From contig CM049317.1 of assembly GCA_026874595.1 (NCBI GenBank), positions 40,324,401 through 40,388,400 of the forward strand: a DNA stretch of 64,000 bases. The letters are read 5' to 3'. This DNA is from Sipunculus nudus. Taxonomy: Eukaryota; Annelida; Sipuncula; Golfingiida; Sipunculidae. Position numbers and translations under genes: made by a program. The number at the start of each line of letters is the position of its first letter. The stretch's first letter is position 1. The notes below the pieces were generated by a model. It was not told the DNA's origin. It worked only from the letters and a program-made list of their open reading frames with translations, and ran no database searches. Shown piece by piece: positions 44,236 to 55,509 of the stretch.

Positions 44236-46640
44236 TTAAGCAAGCTTTCTATCAAGATCCATTTGGTTCCATAATCTGATTGTTTTTGGGAGAAAAGAGT
44301 TGAAATATAAATCAGTTCTTGCTTGTATTGGAGTTTGGATGTGTATTACAAATATGGTTTCGTACATGTTACTATGTGGAGGAGGAAGAAGAATGCGTAG
44401 ATACTGCGGACTTTTGTTGTTTAAATCATTTTATGTAGAAGGAGGATTTTTTTTTGTTTTCTCTTCTCTTTTGGAGAGTTTCCCATCCTGATTCAAGATA
44501 TAAGAGTTCATGTGATGTTCCTTTTACCCCTCCCGTTACAATTCTTGCAGCCATCAGTTGTATTTTTTCAAGTGTCTTGTCTTGTCCCTTGGTACAGTTG
44601 CTCCATAAGATGTTCCCATATTCTAAGAGAGGTCTGGTATATGAAAAATATATATTTTGTAAGGTTGTTCTATCTAGGAGATATTTTAACTTGCTTAAGA
44701 TTAGAAGTTTGTTCATTGCTTTTGCTGCAATGTAGGTTATGTGCTAAGGATGATTCCTAGATGTTTGTGCATTTTGAGTCAGTTATTTTTTTTATTTAGG
44801 TATAAATCAGGGAGGTTTACAGGTGCTGTTTTCCTTGAAAAGAGTAACGATTCAGTTTTTCCTGCATTGAAAGTGACTAGCCACTTCCTTGACCATTGGT
44901 AAATCTTGTCAAGGTCAGCATTCAGTATCTGGGCTGCTCTGATGGGATCTTCTATGGCTAGGTATGACATTGTATCTTCCGCAAAGGGACAATATTACTT
45001 GTGAGTTTTTCTCCTGTGTCGTCGATAAAGACTAAGAAGAGTAGGGGTCCTAGGATCGATCCTTGTAGTACCTCTTCCTGTAGGAATTTCCAATCCGAGG
45101 GCGCATTTTCTGTAATAACTCGTTGTTGTCTATTTGTTAAATAGTTGTATAACCATCTGTGCAGTTTACCTGTTATTCCTGCTGAGAGTAGCTTACTGAG
45201 AAGGCCATCTGTCCAGACTTTATCAAAAGCCTTATACTTATATCTAGAAAGATTTCTGTTCATTCTTTTCACTGCAGAGTCTCTAGGTAAAAATCCTGAT
45301 TGGTATGCTGATATAATTCTGTTTTCTTTAAAGAAGTTAAGCATTCTGGCCAATATAATTTTTCAATATTATTTTACATACAGCTTGTTAGTGATATGGA
45401 TCTGTAGTTTACTGGTTGTTTAGGATCATCACTTTTGAAGATAGGTGTTACATTTGCCTTTTTCCATAGGGTAGGTAGTTTTCCTGTGTTAAAGGAAAGT
45501 TCAGCGATTTTTATTAAAGGATATTTACTTTTGGCTTTTCTGACCTCGGCAGTAAATTTGTTACGTGTATTTTGTATAATTCCCAATCATTTGTATTTTT
45601 GGTTCTCATTGCTTTGGATCTGATTCTTAAGCACTTGCGCTTTATTAATTTAAGTTCATGAGTGAATCATTCTTTATTGGTAGTTATGTTTTTAACTGTT
45701 TTTACTGGGATGCATTGTTCTGATATACAGAGGACTGTCGGGACGTAAATTTTTTGTAAACTATGTCAATATTTTCATTTTCGTCTACAATATTATTCCA
45801 GTTAATTTTCTGGAGCATGTCTTTCATTTTAATATAGTTTCCTTCTTTATATTTCCAAACTCTAAAGGGAAGAGGTACTTGGACAGGTTTATTCCAATAT
45901 AGTTTTATGTTTACTGCATTATGGTCGCTGTAGTGTTTGGGGAATGTACCTCATTGGGAAATTTGAACATTAAAATTGGTTATTATTACATCTAGTAGGG
46001 TTTAACTTTTATCACTTATCCTTGTTGGTTCTTTGACATGTTGGATTAGGCCAAGTTCTTGTAATATGATTTTCAGTTTTGGCTTAGGATTTCAATTTAA
46101 ATCACTGTTTAGGTCCCCTAGTATGATATGGTTCATTATCGGTATTGAGTTAAGATAAAAAAAGTAATCCTTTAATTAACGTCTCCCAACTTTCAATGTT
46201 TTCATTGGGGGTTTGTAGACAGTTGTACATATTATTTTTTGGGTTGATTTAGGATTTCGATACTGACACTTTCAATTTCATCATTTTCAAGGTCATGTCT
46301 TCTTTTAAATGGCAGATTATTTTTACATATACTGCAATGCTACCTCCATATCTATTTCTGTCCCTTCGTATCGGTTCTTGGAAGTCCGGTATTAGTAAAT
46401 CATCATTTGGTAAGGTATGATCGAGATGTGCTTCTGTGAAACATATTACGTCAAATTTTTCAATTTCTATTATGATATTATCTATTTTGTTGAATAGACT
46501 GTTTATGTTAATATGGTAGAAGTCCAGTGTTGAGTTTTGAGGGCCTGGATTTGTTTCTATATCACCTGATAAGATTAGCTGTATTATGAGGAAATTATTG
46601 TGATAAATATGATAGTGGTGGTATTGTTTAAGAATTAAGG
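44236..46640 (-). pseudogene. non-LTR ORF2: endonuclease and reverse transcriptase
   Basis: Reading on - after the 2A peptide: INSLFNK, VICFTEAHLD (endonuclease Glu), RRDRNRYGGSIAVYVK, and further endonuclease pieces to about 45600. RT follows with LPTLWKKANVTPIFKS, NYRSISLTS, YKAFDKVW, LLSAGITGKLHRWL and QGSILGPLLFLVFIDD. The active-site motif expected as FADD reads FAEDT (44985-44971), and a one-base insertion just before it shifts the frame. The C-terminal part has KWLVTFNAGKTE and YTRPLLEYGNILW, and ends TDLYFNSFLPKTIRLWNQMD with a stop at 44236-44238. The enzyme would copy element RNA at a nicked target. At least four frame breaks are present. Confidence 0.85.
46540..46590 (-). other. 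2A translational-recoding peptide
   Basis: The - strand encodes LIIQLILSGDIETNPGP. D-I-E-T-N-P-G-P is the invariant core of 2A peptides, which make ribosomes skip the Gly-Pro bond. The hydrophobic run before SGD is also typical. It is in frame with the downstream endonuclease and sits at its N-terminus, the position in which 2A peptides are known in CR1-like elements of sea urchin and other invertebrates. Confidence 0.9.
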
Positions 46641-47599
46641 CGATTTTTCGGTTGTTTTCGTACTAAATGAGTTGTTGGAAATTCTTGTGGGGTTGCTGGT
46701 GCAAGTTCCGTTTCTGCGCCTGGTTTGCGTTAGTAAATTAGCTTAAGTACGGAGGTCCGGTAATTATTCTAGACGTTTTGTTTTTTAGTATATTTAAGAT
46801 GTTTACCTATGATAAACTCATTATCTGTAGTGGACGATTAGGTGGTTTTTGATTCAGCTGTGACTGTAATTGGAGCTGGAGGGGGGGGGGGGTTTCCGGT
46901 TTGTTCATGTCTCTGTTACCCATGATTGTGTCGACAGCAAGTGGAAACGTATATATATTTATAAAAAGGGAAAATAAAGTCCGACAAACGTTTGTGTCGC
47001 TTTCATTTGTGTAAAGTCGGCTCAGTTACCTTTCAGTTTTGTCACTTGTTTAATTGTGTAGTTCATGCGTTAAGAAAAAGGAAGTTCTATTTGTGTAGGT
47101 TAGAGAGACCTATTTCCGGGTCTGGTCAGGGTCGGCCCAATTTGTGGCATCAAGAGTGAGCGGGCATTAAATATTGCAGGGCAGCAGAAAATTTCAGGGG
47201 AAAAATATTTCAGGATGCATACAATATGTATGGCAGGTGGGTGATAGGAGAAATTAAATAAATGAAAAAATAGCAGGGTTGGCCTTTTTTTTTGTTTATG
47301 CTGGAGGGGATTGAAAGTTGTATATGTGATTCCTGGAAATGTCTTGAGAGGTGGCGACATCTAATGGCCAGTTTTAGAAGCTGTAGCTTTCTGTCATATA
47401 TCGCGAAAATGAGATACTGAACCCCCTGTTTTCCTGGAACAAAATAAAAGTGCAGGAGGTGAGCATGATTTTGATGCCAAACACTCGATAGATAAAACTT
47501 TCCCAGAGCCCCCAACTTGTGCATCTTACATGATAATATATGGGGCCTGGAAACAGGTCCCTCTAACCTTTATGGTTGTTGCATTATGTGAATTTTCTA

Positions 47600-48050
47600 G
47601 CTTCCGGTTTAGTTCTTTGTAGACTTGTTCCCTTCTTCTGTTAGCGCGATCCATTCTTTAAATTTCTGAAGTGTCGACGCATTTTTTATTAATGTAGGGA
47701 TATCCTCTTTCTCTTGTTTTGCATAAATTTGTCTGTTTTGGGTCCATGTCGAAGGTATCTGCTTTTGTTTCTTTAGTTCCCTTGTATCATGGAATAATTT
47801 GGTCTTTTCTTCGGTAAGATCTTCATTTATGTAGATTATGTTTTTGTCCACTCGGACGTTCTTCAGTTTTAAACCATCTCCTTTGTTTCGTGCTATGGAA
47901 TTTCATCATCAATTTTCTAGTGGTCCCTGCGTTTGTTCTTCTCCGATTCATTTCGTCATCCTGAATTTATGGTTTTATTCTGTACGCTTGGCTTATTTCT
48001 GACCTGTCGATTTTCAGGTTCATGGTGTTGCTGAGGAATTCCACGGTTCA
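47600..48050 (-). pseudogene. non-LTR ORF1 fragment
   Basis: The - strand reads NVRVDKNIIYINEDLTEEKT, then KLFHDTRELKKQKQIPSTWT, QNRQIYAKQE and a Lys/Glu-rich end. The 'I..NEDLT..K..LF...R.LKK....WT..' pattern is that of the C-terminal domain of non-LTR ORF1 nucleic-acid-binding proteins. The N-terminal part is absent or too degraded to follow. Confidence 0.6.
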
Positions 48051-48064
48051 CTCCAGCAGCAATG

Positions 48065-50076
48065 TTGTTAACATAAGACATCTGAAATTGAGGTATTGGT
48101 GGCGCCACCTGCATCGGCCTTTTTTGTACGGGGGTCATCAGTGCCTGTATCATACTGACGTCTACAAAAAACTTCTTCTCTGAAACCATTTGGCCAAATA
48201 GTTTAATATCGCACAGAAATGATCCTAGGGTAGTGCTTTCTGACGTTTGGTGACAAATGGTCTAAGTTCAGTCACTTTTGGCTGAGTTATGGGAAGCTGA
48301 ATTTAGTCATATGCTGTAACAGCCCATTTTAGCTCAGTGGCTACAAAGATCTTCTCCTCAAAAACCACTGGGCCAAATTCTTAAATCTCACACATTAATT
48401 ATCCTCAGATGTTGATAATTCAAGTTTGTTCAAATGGTTTTGGTATAGTGATTTTTGGCTGAGTTATGGGAAGCTTAACTTAGCCATTTTGCTGTATTTT
48501 CCAATATGATTTATAAACCCGCAAAACGTTTTTTGACTGACGCTACTGAGGCCAACTTGTTTAATATTTTACAAGAATAATCCCCTGAATAATTCTTATA
48601 ATAATTGTCTTTTATGGTTCCAAAGAATTAATTCTGGCAGAATTATAAAGATTGAATTGAGTCATTTTACCATATATGTTAGCTGTGTGAAGCAGATACA
48701 TCTAGACTGGCACCAGTTTATCAGCATTTATTACATCATGCCTCCAGACATTTAGATTTCAGGTTATCTAGTGTTAATATTGACAAGAATGTTTTTTAAA
48801 AGCTTTTAAAAAATGTAGATTTATGATTTTTAGATATTCCTCATGCCACGCAATGTTTACAATCACAGGTATACAGCTGTCTATGGGTATATAAAGACGG
48901 CTGTACATGGATTATAAATAATTGGTATCCATAGTCAAATTAATTCAAGATTTTGCCATCAGTGAGATGTATTTGTATTACAATTTTGCATTCAATATGC
49001 ATCTGTAATAATTTTTAGGGAACCTGTGAGCTAATGCGATGGTGTGGCGGCATTTGTCTTCTGTACGATAACCCATACTATTTTGAAAATTATTGGATCT
49101 AGCATCATGAAATTTAATGCAAAAAATTAGCCATCTCAAAAACTCTGCATTTTCTTAAATTTTATAGAGAAAAAAGCTAAAAAAACCCTTTAAAACCTTC
49201 TCCTGTGAAACACTCAAGCCAAATTGTTCAATATTTCACAGAAATAATCTTTTATACAATCTCCCTCAATTTTGTTCCAATGGTTCAAGATTGGTGAATT
49301 TTGGCTGAGTTACAGGAAGTTGAACTTTGTCATCTTTCCAAAAAAGCATACTAAAATGACAGTCTCAGGAACCACTTGAGCTATCATCACCAAATTTTTT
49401 GCCAGTGTTGGTCACATGAGTCATATATGAAATTCAGGTATTGGTGGCGCCACCTGCATTGACTTTTTTGTACGGGGGTCATTGGTCATCTTTTATTATT
49501 CTAGATATTTTGATAAAAAGTTTATGAATATGAAAAAAAAAAAAATTTAGCCAAAGTCTTTCAGTATGTGTAAACAGATATACCAACTGGCCAAGATTGA
49601 ATCCGTATCTTTAAATAGGTTGAGAAACTGCCAACTGTTTCAGATTTGGCAACAGATCAAGAGTTCACTCAGTGCAGCCAGATATAGGTCAAGAGTTCAA
49701 TCAGTGCAGCCAAGCACAAGGCATGTGATCACCTCATAGGTGACATGTGAACACCTCATGGGCATGATGTGATCACTTCATGGGTGTCAAGCCCCTCAAG
49801 GCAGGGCCCCTGCATGAGCTTATGCAATGGTGTGGCTACTATTTCAGATTTGGCAACAGGCTAGAGGTCAGTCGGGATCTATTTATAGCTTTGGCAGACT
49901 GCCAATTGTATCAGATTAGGCAACAGGTCAAGAGTTCACTCAGTGCAGCCAGGTATGGGTCAGGAGTTTACTCAGTGCAGTAGCTGCATTCTATTTATAG
50001 CTTTGGCAGACTGCCAACTGTCAGATTATGCAACAGGTCAAGAGTTCACTCAGTGCAGCCAGGTACAGGTCAAAAG
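48065..50076 (+). repeat. family A: internal fragment and copy 5, left part
   Basis: 48065-49016 is the interior of family A, including GGTGGCGCCACC at 48098. A new head begins at about 49017 (agggaacctgtgagctaatg). Then come GGTGGCGCCACC at 49443, the tgtgatcac array (49720-49795) and DR2 minisatellites (49686-49938, 50035-50048). It is cut at 50076 by the second gypsy element and resumes at 55510. Confidence 0.8.
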
Positions 50077-50257
50077 TGAAGTAATAATGAGTCCTTGTTT
50101 ATAATACAGTTTTATTCTGTATTACAGGCTGATTGTACAGAGCACACATCTTGTAGCTAGCATGACTGGCTGACTAACGACTACTTGATGTAGTGTGTAC
50201 CTACTCTTAGTATAGATAATGTAGTTCCTAATATAATCATAATCTAATATTACAACA
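50077..50257 (-). repeat. 3' LTR of gypsy element 2
   Basis: On + it runs TGAAGTAATAATGAG to CTAATATTACAACA. The adjacent tctccccttctc (50258-50269) is the complement of a polypurine tract, fixing the LTR edge. Confidence 0.9.
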
Positions 50258-50551
50258 TCTCCCCTTCTCAAGCTAAATAAAATAGGATAAAATATTTTAC
50301 CTTTTGATAACTAATGGAACTACCAAGAACATTAAATGAAACATATAAACTGAAGGTGTATTTTAATTTTTCTTACTCTTACTTTCAGTATCTGGTGTAA
50401 TGAGTATATCTTACTATTGATCTATGATTACACATGTATAGGATATGGATTATATATAAGTAGCAACTGCACATTCAATGAGTGTTTCTACATTGGTTAT
50501 ATGGTGAAATCTATTCTACTCTAAATCTAATAAAACTCTTCTTGTGTAGAT

Positions 50552-52294
50552 TTAACTATCTGGTCTATATCTGTTTGGTGGTTTTACTACTCTCCCATAT
50601 CTTGTTCTCACTACTGAATGTTCCTGCCCATTATCTCTGTTTGTTTGATTTTGTTGGTCTTTGAATGTTACTCTTTTATGGGAAGATTGAGACACGGTTG
50701 TGTGTTGATCTTCACTGACTGTTCTTAATGCCGATCTGTTGCGTCGTAGTGATCCTCCATCTGGTGTAGATACAATGTACGATCGTGGTGCACTTAGAAC
50801 TTTCTGCACCTGGGCAGGGTGTCATGTTTCACTGTTATTGTTGAAAACTCATACATTCTGCCCTTCGTGAAGAGGTGTTGGCTCACGTCTGACATGTTTA
50901 TCATACTGGTCCTTCATCATCTGCCTCTTCTCCTGTTGTCTTTCAAAATGTGTCCCTTGCTTTGATAGCAAAGTGGATATATTACTTGGCAGTGTTGTGT
51001 GAACTTGTCTGCCAAACATGATTTCCGCTTGTGATGGCAAAGTGGAATCAATAGGTGTGGCTCTTAGATGTAATAGAGCTATATCAATATCTTTTCGCTC
51101 TTTTTGGCATTTCTTTATTATCGCTTTAACAGTCTGTACCATCCTTTCGGCCATGCCATTGGCATGTGGATATCGTGGTGATGATGTAACATGACTAATG
51201 TTCCACTTTTGGCACATCTGTTGGAATGGTTGGCCTATAAACTGAGGTCCATTATCTGAGACTATCTCTGTGGGTGCTTCTAAAAGTGCAAATGTTTCTG
51301 ATGTTAATTTTGCAATAGCATGACTAGTGGTACTAGTAAGCTTGTAGACAAGTGGATATTTTGAATGATAGTCTGTGATCAACAAGTATGATATGTTGTC
51401 TATTTCAAAAATATCAGTACCAAGCTTTGTCCATAGGGTGGTAGGTATCTCATGGGGTATTAGAGGTTCTTTTTCCTGTTTTGGGTCCTTGCTTCTACAT
51501 GTGGCACATTTACTGATCAGTGTCTGTATGTGATCATTTATATTTGGCCAATACACGGACTCTCTCGCAAGGCGTCTTGTTTTCTCTACTCCCATATGGG
51601 AAGCATGCAGCTGGTGCAGGATATCATCCTGGAGTGTTTTGGGGGTAAGGATTTGGCGACCTTTAAATATCACACCTTGTGATAATCCTATTTCATCCCG
51701 GTATGACCAGTACTGTCTGAGTTTTTCAGGAACTTCTTTTATTGTTTCTGGCCATCCATGCGTTATTAGGTGCGTCAAGGTACTTAGTACAGGGTCATTC
51801 TTTGATTCTTCTTTCAGTGCCTCTTGTTTAGCACTACCAAAATTGATCAAGTCGAAATGAGTGTCAATATCGCTACAGTAGATGCCATCCACTCGAAGGT
51901 CATGTGGAACTTCGTCATTTTTGTCTGGATTTGGTAAGCGACTAAGGGTATCTGACAAAACCATGTTGCTCCCAGGCTTATATTCTAGATTGAAGTTATA
52001 TCCTTGGATTTTGATCAGTAACCTTTGTAGCCTTGGTGGAGCGCTGGTCAAGGGTTTGTCCCATATTATCAGTAATGGTTTGTGGTCGGTCTGGACTGTG
52101 AAGCTCTGACCATACAGATAGGTGTGAAATCTGGTGATGCCAAGAACTAGAGCTAGGGTCTCTCTTTCTATGTTAGAATAATTGCTTTGTGTGACTGAGA
52201 GGCTTTTGGACGCAAATGCTACAGGTTTGTTGTTTTGGAGTAAACATGCTACCAATCCTTTCTGAGAGGCATCAACTTCTAATGTAGTTGGCAA
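50552..52294 (-). pseudogene. pol: gypsy element 2 RNase H, integrase and C-terminus
   Basis: Open for 481 codons on - from 52294 to 50849. RNase H starts in LEVDASQKGLVACLL with IERETLALV and VQTDHKPL. Integrase has HASHMG with CATC as the zinc motif, then DD35E: D294 in LGTDIFEID, D347 in VSDNGPQ and E383 in MAERMV. A frame break near 50849-50815 separates the C-terminal tail (50809-50552), which ends RTRYGRVVKPPNRYRPDS. The catalytic residues of both domains look intact. Confidence 0.92.
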
Positions 52295-52295
52295 T

Positions 52296-53279
52296 TCGGG
52301 GTGACATTAACCCAAGAAACCTCTGTAAATCATCTTTGTCCTGAGGTGTTGGCATGGCTTGTATGTCTTCAACTTTCTTCTCGTCTGGTTTTATGCCTTC
52401 ATTGGAGTATACAGATCCAAAGAAACTGATCTTGTTTGACTTGATGGTGCATTTGCTGCTATTGAAGACTAATCCTTCATTTCTTGCTGTTTCTAACAGT
52501 CTGATGAGGTTCTGGTCATGTTCCTCTTCTGTTTCGCCAAATACAGCTACGTCATCTGCTATTCCGACACATCCTGGTACCTGTTCTAGGATATTGTCCA
52601 TTCTTTGTTGGAAAATGTCTTGGCTAACTGATAATCCGAATGGTAATCTGGTAAAACACATTCGCCCAAATGGTGTACGGAAAGTTGTCAGTTCTTGCGA
52701 TTCTTCTGCAAGATGAACAGACCAATATCCGGTTTTAGCATCAAGTTTAGAGAAAAATTGTGCTTTTGAGAATGCTGGATTTAGCTCTTCTAGTGTAGGA
52801 ATTTTATGCGGGCATCGCTTCAGGTTTTGATTCAGCCTTTAAGGGTCTAGACATATCCTTAAGGAGCCATCTTTCTTTATGCTGATAGCAAGTGAGTTGC
52901 ACCAGTCTGTGTGTCCAGTGACCTTTCTGATGACACCTTGTTCTTCCATATGCTGGAGTTCTTCTTGCAGTTTTGATTTTATGTGAATGCTACACTTGTG
53001 TGGTGGATCGATTGATGGTCTGGCATCCTCTTTTAGATGTAATTTAGCTGGCTTTTTGAAGTTTCCAATGTTGTCAAACTGGTCTGGGTATAAAGCTTTC
53101 AGGTCTTGAACTGATCTTATCTTAGGTACAGTGATGGTTTCTGGTATTGTGGTACTGCTCAGATGTTTGGTCTCAATAGCATGGATCGTTACAACATCAA
53201 ACTGTTCACAGGCAGGTAATCCTAAGACTGCTGGTCCAGGAACATCAACAACAAAGAATTTCTGTTTTGAACATTCAGA
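52296..53279 (-). pseudogene. pol: gypsy element 2 reverse transcriptase
   Basis: On -: LQHMEEQGVIRKVTGHTDW, then ISIKKDGSLRICLDP followed by a TAA (52841-52839), RLNQNLKRCPHK, SKLDAKTGYWSVHL (first Asp), FRTPFGRMCFTRLPFGLS, and GIADDVAVFG (catalytic pair). It ends in QRFLGLMS and then jumps with a frameshift directly to the RNase H segment PTTLEVDAS. The thumb/connection of about 65 residues is deleted at about 52296-52310. Confidence 0.9.
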
Positions 53280-53786
53280 TTATTTGTATCTACACAGCAG
53301 ATCTAGTGTCCCTTTACAGCTGATTTCTGTGCCATTGTATGCTGTGAGTGATGATTTTAATGGTTGAATTAGACCTGTCCACTCTTGTTTTGGATACATG
53401 TTTTGCACAATCTGGAGAGGCAAAGTGTTGCCACTTGCACCGGTTTCGACTTTTAGCTTCAGGAAATGTGATCCCATCTTTTCAGGGCATACTATGTCAA
53501 GGGTAATAAATGCTTCATCTCTGTATGATTCACTTTTAACACCTTCTATTGTGATCATGCTAAACGTTTGTTGGTATTGCTCATCTAGTTGTTCTGAGTC
53601 ATCTACACTTTGTTCTTGCATGGTATTGACTGATCTGTGGCTGTTGTTGTATGAACTTTGCCTTCTGGGGCTTTGTCTTCTCCATGGTCTTCTGTTTCCC
53701 TGATAAGGACTCCTAGGACGACCTCTTTGCTGACTGTTGGGATGTGGAGATACAAGTCGTGAATTTCGTCTAGTTTTGCGGCACAA
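53280..53786 (-). pseudogene. gypsy element 2 protease region
   Basis: An Arg/Ser-rich linker (RRPRSPYQGNRRPWRRQSPR) leads into an aspartic protease, HFLKLKVETGASGNTLPL. The catalytic motif expected as D-T-G reads E-T-G: the codon at 53447-53445 is GAA instead of GAC/GAT. A protease with Glu at this place is expected to be inactive. The rest of the fold (YNGTEISCKGTLDLLCRYK) is recognisable. Confidence 0.85.
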
Positions 53787-54462
53787 TTTTACCCAGTGGC
53801 CTTTGGCACCACAACCTTTGCATGTATCATTGTATGCAGGGCATCTTCCTGGTGGATGGGTTAAACCACAATTTCCACATGGTTTTTGGTGGCGTTTTAT
53901 CTCTGAAACAGAGACATTACCTTCAAGGTTACGGAGACTATCCTGACCTGCAGCTACTGCCTCATATTGGCGACCATCTTTCTTTAGTTCTTCTGTTGTG
54001 TATTCAGGTTGTTAATCTAACAGGTCTTTCTGGAAACTCTCAAATGGAGTGGATGTTATTACTAATTCTATGATTCTGTCCCTGCATTCTGATTCTGTAA
54101 AATTACATTCCTTTGCTTTGGTGTTACATCTGTTTACAAACTCATCAATGGTTTCATTTCTATTCTGCCTGAACCTCATTAGCTCCATTCTATGAATTCT
54201 GAAATTCACTTTCACTTTCAACTGGGTTTCAAATAATTCCCATATTTTTTTCTGGATCTTTTTTCTCAGATTCTGTCAAACTAGATGCATTTATTCTCTT
54301 AAGCCCTTCACTGCCTAAAGCAATCTGCATTTTTGTAGCTTTTTTTTCATTATCTGTTACCTCACGGTCTTTAAAGAACAATTCCATTTTTTATCTGAAC
54401 AGCTTAAACTCACTCGCAATATCTGCATCATCCCAATTCATCACAGGGTATTTATGAGCCAT
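53786..54462 (-). pseudogene. gag: gypsy element 2 gag and zinc knuckles
   Basis: The likely start is ATG at 54462-54460 (MAHKYPVMNWDDADIASEFK). A TAA follows after LFR, then KMELFFKDREVTDNEKKATK in the same frame and MQIALGSEGLKRINASSLT. After a frame break the 54221-54012 stretch (MELMRFRQNRNETIDEFVNR) continues the capsid. Two zinc knuckles lie at about 53880-53775: CGNCGLTHPPGRC and CKGCGAKGHWVKLC, both complete C2HC. The structural role is as in element 1. Confidence 0.85.
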
Positions 54463-55371
54463 GATTCTACTTTATATTCAGATTCCAACTATCACTGAGA
54501 TTAAACTAGTATACAATATGAACAGAAATATGATAAGATGTTTTGCAACTGCATATATCAATCATGATTTGACATGCATATTCAAAGAATGGAACAGAAC
54601 ACAAGTCTCTTGATTAAAGTCACTGTATATAGAATGTTCTTGGCTTGCAGTATCAGAGTTTTGTGTAAAATGAGTTCATTTTCAAGAAATGTTCTATAAA
54701 GCTCTGGTAGTAAATACTCATTTCAATTGTCAATTAACTAGTGAAGGATAAATAGTCTTGTTTTGCTGGTCTGGCTCTGGTAATCCACTCATTGCAGTTA
54801 GAAAAGTTTATCATTGTTCTTTGTAACCATTATTAACCATCCATTGACTTTGTTTTGGGTAGTGGTAATCCCCTTTGAATGAACAGAGCTCTGGTGTTTA
54901 TGTTATCTAAAGTCAGTCTTCCCTTGATCAGGGACACAGCTCCTTGACAATATTGTTTACACTCCACGAGGACAGTCTGTGACGTATTATAGACAGGCCT
55001 CGGTATAGCTGGTCACTGTGCTTTGACAGACACAGTGGGCTTGTTATGACTGGCAAGTGTAGCACCTGGCTGTGCTGGTACTGGTAAACTGATAACTCAC
55101 TGGTTGAGTGCTGAAAGTAGTGCACTCTGGCTAGTGGACAGCTCTCATGTCCTTACGCAGCAGCCTGTGGGGTGACACACTTGTTGCTGTTATCCCTGTA
55201 CCCGTAAGCACAATGTAAGCAACAAGCATACCCCTTGTCAGTGTAACTGATATGGGTCCATTGTTTCTCTCTGGTGCAGGGCTGGTATGCCTACATCCAT
55301 TTAACAAGTTTTTCAAGTATATCCCTTGGTTCAAACCTTGTTAAAAGTGTCCTGGTTCATCCTAGTGTCTC

Positions 55372-55387
55372 AACACTGCTGCCACCA
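55372..55387 (-). other. primer-binding site of gypsy element 2
   Basis: On - the sequence next to the 5' LTR is TGGTGGCAGCAGTGTT. It starts TGG as expected for pairing with a tRNA CCA end. The tRNA identity is not clear. Confidence 0.55.
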
Positions 55388-55509
55388 TGAAGTAATAATG
55401 AGTCCTTGTTTATAATACAGTTTTATTCTGTATTACAGGCTGATTGTACAGAGCACACATCTTGTAGCTAGCATGACTGGCTGACTAACGACTACTTGAT
55501 GTAGTGTGT
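55388..55509 (-). repeat. 5' LTR of gypsy element 2, truncated
   Basis: 122 bp identical by eye to 50077-50198. The remaining 59 bp of the LTR are missing and the sequence passes directly into family A (ctagccaggtg). Confidence 0.9.

Larger units (their letters stand above)
44071..48064 (-). mobile_element. non-LTR retrotransposon, CR1/Jockey-like
   Basis: On - it carries an ORF1 fragment (about 48050-47600), a 2A peptide (46590-46540), an AP-type endonuclease and a reverse transcriptase ending at 44236. Order and motifs are those of APE-type non-LTR elements. The sequence at 44071 abuts a family A tail and that at 48064 abuts a family A interior, so the flanks do not give a clean target duplication. 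An insertion or poorly matching section lies between the two ORFs (46700-47590). Frameshifts and lost residues make it inactive. Confidence 0.82.
50077..55509 (-). mobile_element. Ty3/gypsy retrotransposon 2, defective
   Basis: A - strand element with LTRs at 50077-50257 (3' LTR, 181 bp, complete) and 55388-55509 (5' LTR, 122 bp, truncated at its outer end). Order from the right: LTR, primer-binding site, leader, gag, zinc knuckles, protease, RT, RNase H, integrase, polypurine tract, LTR. The shared 122 bp of LTR look identical, which suggests a young insertion. Yet gag and RT have stops, the protease lost its catalytic Asp, and about 65 codons are missing between RT and RNase H. It sits in family A: 50076 ends in ggtcaaaag, and 55510 resumes in ctagccaggtgcagg. 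Confidence 0.93.
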
